This document shows, piece by piece, positions 49,731 to 55,271 of a DNA stretch of 55,271 nt. The position numbers and the translations under genes were made by a program. The first letter of the stretch is position 1, and each line of letters opens with the position of its first letter. Location: assembly GCF_000337035.1 (NCBI RefSeq), contig NZ_AOJL01000046.1:1-55271 (forward strand). The letters run 5' to 3'. Source of the DNA: Halorubrum coriense DSM 10284 (GTDB lineage: Archaea > Halobacteriota > Halobacteria > Halobacteriales > Haloferacaceae). A model generated the notes under the pieces. It did not search any database. It saw only the letters and a list, made by a program, of their open reading frames with translations, and was not told where the DNA came from.

Positions 49731-50915
49731 GTGTCACGGACCCGGCTGTTCGGATCGCTCTGCGCGCTGGTGTTCCTCGTCAACTTCGCGCGCGTCGTGT
49801 TCGCCCCCCTCGTGGGCGAGTTCATCGACGCGTTCGGGATCCGCGAGGGGACCGCCGGACTCATCGTCACGCTCGCGTGGCTTGGCTCGGCCGCGCCGCG
49901 GCTCCCCGCCGGCTGGGCGCTCACGCGGTTCACCCGGCGGCGGGTCATCCTCGTCTCCGGCGCGATGCTGACGGCGGGCGCGCTCGGCGTCGCCCTCGCG
50001 CCGGGCGTGCTCGCGCTGATGGTCGCCGCCTTCGCGGTCGGGCTGGCCTCCGGCGTCTACTTCGTCGCCGCGAACCCCTTCATCGCCGAGCTGTTCCCGC
50101 AGCGCGTCGGTCGGGTGATGGGCGTCCACGGCATGGCGAGCCAGCTCTCGGCCGTCATCGCCGCGCCCGCGGTCACCGTCGCGCTGTGGTACGACTGGCG
50201 GTACGCCTTCTACGCGCTCGCGGTCGCCGCCGCCGTCAGCACGGTCGTCTTCGCCGCGCTCGTGCGGCGGGCCGACCTCCCGGACGCCGGCGCGAGCGAC
50301 ACCGACTTCCTCGGGGCCGCCCGCGGCGAGTGGAAGCTGATCCTCGCCGGCATCGTGCTGATGGGCCTCACGAGCTTCGTCTGGCAGGGGCTGTTCAACT
50401 TCTACGAGCTGTACATGATCGACAAGGGGCTGGCGCGGGCGACCGCGCGGAACCTCCTGACGGTGATCTTCGCGGCCGGCGTCCCCGCCTTCCTCGTCTC
50501 GGGCGACCTCGCGGACCGGCTCCCCCACGTCCCGTACCTGCTTGGCATCGTGGCCGCGTTCGTCGGCGGGGTCGTCCTCGTCGTCGTCGCCGAGGGGGTG
50601 GCGGCGGTGATCGCCGCGAGCGTCGTCGTCGGCTTCGCCATCCACATGCTGTTCCCGGCGGGCGACACGTACCTGCTCGCGTCGCTGCCCGACGAGTCGC
50701 GCGCGTCGGCGTACGCGATGTTCTCGGCCGGGATGATGTCCACGCAGGCGGCCGGCTCGTGGGTCGTCGGCGAGGCCGTCGAGGCGGGCGCGGCGTACGA
50801 CGCGGTCTTCCTCGCGCTCGCCGGGGGACTGGCGCTCCTCGTCGCGACGTACGCGGTGCTGTACCGCCTCGGACGGGTCCCCGGTGGCGCGGCGGGCGCG
50901 ACCCGGACCGCCTGA
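49731..50915 (+). CDS. Major facilitator superfamily transporter
   Basis: 394 residues from GTG 49731 (VSRTRLFGSLCALVFLVNF). About twelve membrane spans. The loop motifs ALTRFTRRRVIL and GDLADRLPHVPY are the usual MFS Asp/Arg pairs in degenerate form. ELFPQRVGRVMGVHGMASQL is a typical helix 4-5 region. Substrate unknown. An in-frame extension to 49677 adds a basic stretch without family support. No operon partner. Confidence 0.86.
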   Translation: MSRTRLFGSLCALVFLVNFARVVFAPLVGEFIDAFGIREGTAGLIVTLAWLGSAAPRLPAGWALTRFTRRRVILVSGAMLTAGALGVALAPGVLALMVAAFAVGLASGVYFVAANPFIAELFPQRVGRVMGVHGMASQLSAVIAAPAVTVALWYDWRYAFYALAVAAAVSTVVFAALVRRADLPDAGASDTDFLGAARGEWKLILAGIVLMGLTSFVWQGLFNFYELYMIDKGLARATARNLLTVIFAAGVPAFLVSGDLADRLPHVPYLLGIVAAFVGGVVLVVVAEGVAAVIAASVVVGFAIHMLFPAGDTYLLASLPDESRASAYAMFSAGMMSTQAAGSWVVGEAVEAGAAYDAVFLALAGGLALLVATYAVLYRLGRVPGGAAGATRTA

Positions 50916-51007
50916 GGCGACGCCCCGGACGCCGACCCCGCGGTCCGGGACCGAACGGGGGTGGGCTACCGCACTTGTTTTGGTCGTCGCACCCGTGTGA
51001 TAGATAA

Positions 51008-52216
51008 ATGGAGTACGTTCAGGAGCGCGTGACGACCCTCCACGCGTTGACCGACCACCGGCCCGACGCGCCGACGGACCGCGCGGCGGTCGTCGTGCCG
51101 ATGACCGAGCGCGAGTACGGGACGCTCGCGGCCGAGCGCGTGCTCTCCACGCTGGAGACGGTCGACCCGGCCCGGGTGATCGTCCCGCTGCGGGCGTCGG
51201 CCGACCGCGCCGGCCCCTTCGCGGACTGGCTCGACGGGTTCGACCTCGACGTCGAGACGCTGTGGTGTGACGGCCCCCGGCTGGCGTCGCTGCTGGAGGC
51301 GCGCGGGCTCGACGGCGACCGGGGCAAGGGCCGCGACGTGTGGCTCGCCCTCGGTCGCGCGCTCGACGAGGAGTTCGTGGTGGTCCACGACGCCGACACG
51401 AAGACGTACTCGCCGGCGTTCGTGAACCGGCTGCTGTTCCCCTTGGGGCGCGGGTACGCGTTCTCGAAGGGGTACTACGCCCGCGTCGAGGACGGCTCGC
51501 TGTACGGGCGGCTGTTCCGGCTGTTCTTCCGGCCGCTCGTCCGCGCGCTCGGCGACGCCGCGCCGGGGCGAGAGCCCGACGTCCTCCGGTACCTCTCGGC
51601 GTTCCGCTACGCGCTCGCCGGCGAGTTCGCGGCGACGAGCGACCTCGTCTCCCGGCTCCGCGTCCAGCGCGGCTGGGGGCTGGAGGTCGGGACGCTCGGC
51701 GAGGCGTTCGCCCACGCTGGCTTCGCCGACAGCGCGCAGGTCGACCTCGGGCGCTACGAGCACGACCACCGCTCCGTCGACGGGCCGACCGGCCTCGCCG
51801 ACATGAGCCGGGCGGTCGGCGCGGCGACCCTGCGCGCGGTCGAGGACGCCGGCGTCGACGTCGACTACGACGGCCTCGCCGAGCGGTACCGCGAGGCCGC
51901 GGAGTCGCTGACGGACGGCTACGCCGCAGACGCGGCGTTCAACGGGCTCTCGTACGACGCGGACGACGAGCGCTCGCAGGTGGCGACGTACGCCGAGGCG
52001 CTGGCGGCTCCGGGGCCCGACACCCGGCTGCCGGCGTGGCAGGACGCGCCCGTCGACCCCGACGAGGTCTTCGAGGCCGCGACCGCCGACCTCGACGCGG
52101 TGCGGGGAGAGGGCGCGGGAGGCGACCGGAAGGACGCCGGAGGCGGCGGAACCGGCGCAGTCGGCGGGTCGACGGCCGGGAAGGGTCAGACGGAGCCCGC
52201 GCCGAGGGAGGACTGA
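51008..52216 (+). CDS. GT81-type glycosyltransferase (glucosyl-3-phosphoglycerate synthase family)
   Basis: 402 residues. The order of motifs matches GpgS-like GT-A enzymes: VVVPMTEREYGTLAAERVL, then DGDRGKGRDVWLALGRAL, then VVVHDADTKTYSPAFVNRLL with the metal-binding Asp-Ala-Asp. KGYYARVEDGSLYGRLFRLF, and GWGLEVGTLGEAFAHAGFA with the base region, follow. GpgS makes glucosyl-3-phosphoglycerate, a precursor of the compatible solute glucosylglycerate. The C-terminal 50 residues are Gly/Asp-rich linker. No phosphatase (GpgP) gene is adjacent; instead an unknown gene begins 2 bases later. Confidence 0.8.
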   Translation: MEYVQERVTTLHALTDHRPDAPTDRAAVVVPMTEREYGTLAAERVLSTLETVDPARVIVPLRASADRAGPFADWLDGFDLDVETLWCDGPRLASLLEARGLDGDRGKGRDVWLALGRALDEEFVVVHDADTKTYSPAFVNRLLFPLGRGYAFSKGYYARVEDGSLYGRLFRLFFRPLVRALGDAAPGREPDVLRYLSAFRYALAGEFAATSDLVSRLRVQRGWGLEVGTLGEAFAHAGFADSAQVDLGRYEHDHRSVDGPTGLADMSRAVGAATLRAVEDAGVDVDYDGLAERYREAAESLTDGYAADAAFNGLSYDADDERSQVATYAEALAAPGPDTRLPAWQDAPVDPDEVFEAATADLDAVRGEGAGGDRKDAGGGGTGAVGGSTAGKGQTEPAPRED

Positions 52217-52218
52217 CG

Positions 52219-52761
52219 GTGGCCGACGAGAGCGGACCGAGCGTCGCCGCGCGCGACGACCTCGCCGGGGTCGTCGACCTGTTCGAGTGGCTCACGCGCG
52301 CCGAGCTCTCGCGGGCGCTCTCCGAACTGGCGTTCAAACGGCGGACCGAGGTCGACGAGGCGGCCATCGACGCCGCCATCGACCGCGCGGTCGACGAGTA
52401 CGCGCTCGTGCCGGCCCCCGAGGGAGCGCTCTCGGGCGATCGCAGTTCGCTCGACGAAGCCGCGGAGCGGGACGCGGAGGAGGACACCGCCCTCGCGGTC
52501 GGGCCGGCGGCGTTCCCGACGCTCCCGGACGGGGCGGCGGACCTCCCGCACATCCTCGACGTGCCCGACCGCGGCGTCGACCGCGAGGTCCTCGCGGACG
52601 CGGTCCTCGACCGGCTCCGCCGCGAGGCGGTGACGGCGATGGACGGGGGCGACGCCGAGCGGCTGGAGACGCTCGCGGACGTGACCTACGACGTGGAGGC
52701 GTGGGCTCCGGTCGACGTGGACCCCGTTCGGACGCGGATCCTCGCGGAAGTCGACGAGTGA
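52219..52761 (+). CDS. Helical protein coupled to the GT81 gene (DUF7109-like)
   Basis: 180 residues, GTG start 2 bases after the glycosyltransferase stop. The acidic alpha-helical sequence has DLFEWLTRAELSRALSELAF, then RRTEVDEAAIDAAIDRAVDE, which resembles a winged-helix-like start. LADVTYDVEAWAPVDVDPVR is at the end. The family number is from memory and uncertain. Tight spacing implies co-translation and a role tied to the glycosyltransferase, perhaps regulatory. Confidence 0.65.
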   Translation: MADESGPSVAARDDLAGVVDLFEWLTRAELSRALSELAFKRRTEVDEAAIDAAIDRAVDEYALVPAPEGALSGDRSSLDEAAERDAEEDTALAVGPAAFPTLPDGAADLPHILDVPDRGVDREVLADAVLDRLRREAVTAMDGGDAERLETLADVTYDVEAWAPVDVDPVRTRILAEVDE

Positions 52762-52780
52762 CTCGGCCGGGCCCCGTCGC

Positions 52781-53233
52781 TCACCCGGAGAACTCGGACT
52801 CGCTCACGCGGACGACGACCGTCTCGTCGACGTCGCGGAGGTCGTACTCGGGCGTCTCGCCCTGTCGCCGCCGGACGAACAGCGGCTCGACCGGGCGGCC
52901 GTCGACGAGCCCGAACACCTTCAGGCGCTGATCGGTCTCCTCCGGCGGCACCTCGCCGTCGCGGACCTCGCGGGCGAGGTCGCGGGAGAGCCACTCGTCG
53001 GTCGCCACCGAGGGCTCCGACACGAACGCCTCGTCGACGAAGCGGATGAGGTACCAGTCGAGGTCGTTCAGCAGCGAGACGGCGGCCCCGAGGCTCACGG
53101 TGTCGACGGCGACGCTGTTCTCGAACGGCTCCTCGATGTCGTAGGTGGCGAGCGCGTCGCGAGCCGTCTCGCGGGAGAGCAACTCGTAGGAGAGCTCCAC
53201 GTCGGGGTCGCCGAGGAGACACACCCGCGTCAT
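52781..53233 (-). CDS. DUF5804-like haloarchaeal protein
   Basis: 150 residues from ATG 53233 (MTRVCLLGDPDVELSYELLS). Other distinctive parts are TARDALATYDIEEPFENSVA and SLGAAVSLLNDLDWYLIRFV. I recall this pattern as DUF5804, conserved in Halobacteria. Function unknown, soluble, no catalytic motif seen. It is convergent with the DUF7109-like gene, and its upstream region contains a short tandem repeat. Confidence 0.7.
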   Translation of the reverse strand: MTRVCLLGDPDVELSYELLSRETARDALATYDIEEPFENSVAVDTVSLGAAVSLLNDLDWYLIRFVDEAFVSEPSVATDEWLSRDLAREVRDGEVPPEETDQRLKVFGLVDGRPVEPLFVRRRQGETPEYDLRDVDETVVVRVSESEFSG

Positions 53234-53280
53234 GGTCGTGGTTCCGACCGGGCGGCGCAAATCCGTTGCGGTCGGCGGTC

Positions 53281-53363
53281 GGCGGAGGGCGGAGCGGTCG
53301 TCGGGCGGCGGAGGGCGGAGCGGTCGCGGGCGGCGGAGGGCAGAGCGGTCGTCGGGCGGCGGC
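53281..53363. repeat. 25-26-bp tandem repeat, just over three copies
   Basis: Units beginning ggcggagggcggagcggtcg start at 53281, 53307 and 53332, with a partial fourth at 53358. Differences are a single missing base and one g-to-a change. The array lies between the DUF5804-like gene start and the end of the SAM synthetase gene. Confidence 0.8.
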
Positions 53364-53370
53364 TTCCGAT

Positions 53371-54573
53371 TCAGAACGTCGAGACGTCGCCCTCGATGAC
53401 GCTGCGGGTCACGTCCGTCACGTCGGCCAGCTCGCGGTCGACGATCGCGAGGACGTCCTCCTCGATGTCGCCTAATTCGACCGCCTCCTCGGTGACGATC
53501 TGCGCGTCCGCGACGTGCGGCTCGTCGATCGGCCGGCCGATCTGCGAGAGGAGCCGGACCTGGAGGTCGCGGATCCCGTCGACCTCGCTCGTGACGGACT
53601 CGGCGACGCGGGTGGAGAGCAGGTTGTAGATCTTCCCGATGTGGTTGACGGGATTCTTCCCGGAGGTCGCCTCCATCGACATCGGGCGGTTGGGCGTGAT
53701 GAGCCCGTTGGCGCGGTTGCCGCGCCCGACCGAGCCGTCGTCGCCCTGCTCCGCGGAAGTACCGGTGACGGTGAGGTAGACGGAGCCCTCGTCGTAGTCG
53801 TCGGCCGTGTTGACGTCGACGTGGACCTCGCGGTCCGTGTACTCGCGGGCGAGGTCGTCGACGTACTCGCGGACGGACGCGACCGCGTCGTCGTACTCGC
53901 CGAGGCCGTCGACGTAGGCGTCGACCATCGCGGCGGCGACGGTGATGTCGATCCGGTCGCCCTCGCGTTTGCCCATGATCTTCACGTCGGGGCCGAGCTC
54001 GGGGTGGTCGTCGTGATAGGTCGTGTTGAGCGCGCGCTCGGCCTCGTGGACGATGGTCTCCGTCTCGGTGAGCGGGGCGTGGCCCACGCCGAAGGAGGTG
54101 TCGTTGGCCATCGGCACCTCCTGGGTCTCCTCGCCGAAGACGTCCTGGAGGTCGCCCGACCCCTCGCCGAGTCGCGCGTCGACGACGACGTCGGTGCCGT
54201 ACTCCAGCTCCGGGATGGCCTCGGAGAGGTAGTCGCGGGCGGCCGCGAGCGCGGTCGAGTCGACCGGGAGCTGCTCGCCGTCGTACTCCTTCGTGGCGCG
54301 GCCGACGATGAGGATGTAGATGGGCTCGACGACCTCGCCGCCGCCGAACGCGGGGGCCGCGCGGCCGGCGACCAGCTGGGTCTCGTCCGTGTTGTAGTGG
54401 AGCACCTTGCCGACGCGGTCCAGGTAGAGCTGGGAGAGCGCCCGCGAGACCGACTCCGCGACGCCGTCGCAGATCGAGTCGGGGTGACCGATCCCCTTCC
54501 GCTCGACGATTTCGACCTCCTGGTCCTCGACCGCCTGCCGGTCAAGGCGGCTGACCTGTATGTTCCGGTCCAT
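53371..54573 (-). CDS. mat: Archaeal S-adenosylmethionine synthetase
   Basis: 400 residues, the normal length of the archaeal MAT family, which differs strongly from bacterial MetK. It makes S-adenosylmethionine from methionine and ATP. Family marks are [20 protein letters not shown] near the N-terminus, [55 protein letters not shown] and [15 protein letters not shown] minus-strand TATA-like gttatact lies 26-33 bases before the ATG, and a 15-bp palindrome lies about 60-75 bases upstream. Confidence 0.96.
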   Translation of the reverse strand: MDRNIQVSRLDRQAVEDQEVEIVERKGIGHPDSICDGVAESVSRALSQLYLDRVGKVLHYNTDETQLVAGRAAPAFGGGEVVEPIYILIVGRATKEYDGEQLPVDSTALAAARDYLSEAIPELEYGTDVVVDARLGEGSGDLQDVFGEETQEVPMANDTSFGVGHAPLTETETIVHEAERALNTTYHDDHPELGPDVKIMGKREGDRIDITVAAAMVDAYVDGLGEYDDAVASVREYVDDLAREYTDREVHVDVNTADDYDEGSVYLTVTGTSAEQGDDGSVGRGNRANGLITPNRPMSMEATSGKNPVNHIGKIYNLLSTRVAESVTSEVDGIRDLQVRLLSQIGRPIDEPHVADAQIVTEEAVELGDIEEDVLAIVDRELADVTDVTRSVIEGDVSTF

Positions 54574-54598
54574 TAGCGCCGGATACTCCGCGGGCGAC

Positions 54599-54647
54599 AG
54601 TATAACTTGCGGAAACTCTTCAGCGATGCCGAATTACCACTGGTAAT
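54599..54647 (-). promoter_or_regulatory. mat promoter with upstream palindrome
   Basis: Reading toward mat, the palindrome attacca-N-tggtaat (54633-54647, seven perfect pairs around one base) is followed by the TATA-like gttatact (54599-54606). The palindrome could be the site of a regulator acting from upstream, or could serve the divergent lipoprotein gene at 54756. Confidence 0.5.
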
Positions 54648-54755
54648 CAACTAACGGTCGTACCGAACCCAACCGATCGTCGCGCCGTCTCCGGTCGCGC
54701 AAGCGGACGTTTGTGCCTCGGCAACGCCTTTCCGTCAGCCCCGATACGACGTCCC

Positions 54756-55271
54756 ATGGACGAACTCGCGCCCTCTCGGCGCACCCTCCTCGCCGGCGCG
54801 GTCGCCGGCGGTCTCGGCGCGGTCGCGGGCTGTCTCGGAGACGACACCGACGGCGAGCCGGGCGGCGGCCCGGAGCTCTCGCTGTCGCTCTCGCGGATCG
54901 ACGGGACGCTGCGCGACCGCCACGTTCGCGGCCACGACGACCCGCCGGACCACTGGGACGAGGCGGCGCTCGGCGCCGTGCTGGTCGGGGAACCGTACAC
55001 GACCCAACACCGGAAGCCGTTCTTCGCGGAGCCCGACGACCCCGCGTACGTCCGCGACGAGGGGACCTACTACCGGCTTCGGTCCGTCGCCGTCGACGAG
55101 GTCGCGGAGACGCATCCGGTCCTCCGGCTGTTCGAAGCGGCGGGCGAGGTCGAGTCGCCGGTCGACGGCAGCGAGGGCGGGGAGCTCCCGCGGGTCGATC
55201 AGCGCGCGGTCCGGATCGGGCACTTCGCCGCGCGGGCCCGCGGGAACGAGGGGGGATACCCGGCGGACTTA
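54756..55271 (+). CDS. Tat lipoprotein, 3' end outside window
   Basis: ATG 54756; the frame is open to the last base, giving 172 residues. SRRTLLAGAVAGGLGAVAGC is a twin-arginine signal ending in a lipobox with Cys26. The mature part is acidic and begins with DDTDGEPGGGPELSLSLSR. Later parts are WDEAALGAVLVGEPYTTQHR and PAYVRDEGTYYRLRSVAVDE. I recognise no named domain in the visible part. Divergent from mat. Confidence 0.75.
   Translation, partial: MDELAPSRRTLLAGAVAGGLGAVAGCLGDDTDGEPGGGPELSLSLSRIDGTLRDRHVRGHDDPPDHWDEAALGAVLVGEPYTTQHRKPFFAEPDDPAYVRDEGTYYRLRSVAVDEVAETHPVLRLFEAAGEVESPVDGSEGGELPRVDQRAVRIGHFAARARGNEGGYPADL

Overview
The window is chromosomal DNA from a halophilic archaeon (class Halobacteria), most likely close to Halorubrum or a relative. 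The genus is an inference, because no rRNA gene is present. The evidence is a very G+C-rich sequence with codons ending mostly in G or C, proteins rich in Asp and Glu, and many genes with an A/T-rich TATA-like box 25-32 bases before the start codon (leaderless transcripts). There are also families typical of haloarchaea: a 56-residue zinc micro-protein like HVO_0758, archaeal MAT, DacZ, archaeal-type pyrBI, and phosphomevalonate decarboxylase.

Layout. 1-7.7 kb: a truncated receiver/GAF/PAS signalling protein, sucCD, an ACT-domain protein, a zinc-ribbon micro-protein, a methyltransferase and class II fumarase. 7.7-17.6 kb: small membrane proteins, BolA, a DUF1028 protein, GrpE, SurE, a hexapeptide acyltransferase, PurD, a DUF255 thioredoxin-fold protein, a geranylgeranyl-reductase-type flavoprotein and a TRAM protein. 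17.6-22.2 kb: a gluconate-dehydratase-type enolase with a palindrome in its promoter and a hairpin-repeat array over its stop codon, a PHP phosphoesterase, and an animal-type haem peroxidase with a lamin-tail domain. 22.2-27.3 kb: a run of minus-strand genes (MFS, Cys-pair membrane protein, DUF3179 lipoprotein, MOSC protein, membrane protein, cysteine synthase). 27.3-27.95 kb: the only long gene-free stretch. It carries a strong TATA box and five consecutive hairpins, and is a candidate structured RNA or dispersed repeat.

27.9-36.5 kb: thioredoxin, ThuA, a TIM-barrel-like protein, pyrBI with a 31-residue membrane micro-protein, an ASCH protein, an AtoE-type transporter whose 5' end carries an in-frame TAG, a 2Fe-2S ferredoxin, and phosphomevalonate decarboxylase (archaeal lipid synthesis). 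36.5-45.3 kb: photolyase, a PsiE-like protein, an Hrq1/MrfA-type helicase, GNAT, a dacZ-mscS pair (c-di-AMP synthase with a mechanosensitive channel) and a GMC oxidoreductase. 45.4-55.3 kb: a methyltransferase, an aldo/keto reductase, an overlapping pair of twin-arginine lipoproteins, an HVO_0758-like protein, a second MFS carrier, a GT81-type glycosyltransferase with an unknown partner, a DUF5804-like protein, SAM synthetase, and a lipoprotein cut by the window end.

Most of the region is housekeeping: TCA cycle (sucCD, fumC), purine and pyrimidine synthesis (purD, pyrBI), cysteine and SAM synthesis, isoprenoid lipids, DNA repair and osmotic control. No CRISPR array, insertion sequence, integrase, tRNA or rRNA was found. 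The most unusual items are the structured intergenic locus at 27.4-27.7 kb, the AtoE nonsense codon, the haem peroxidase, the gnaD-end hairpin array, and the DUF3179/Cys-pair membrane protein operon.
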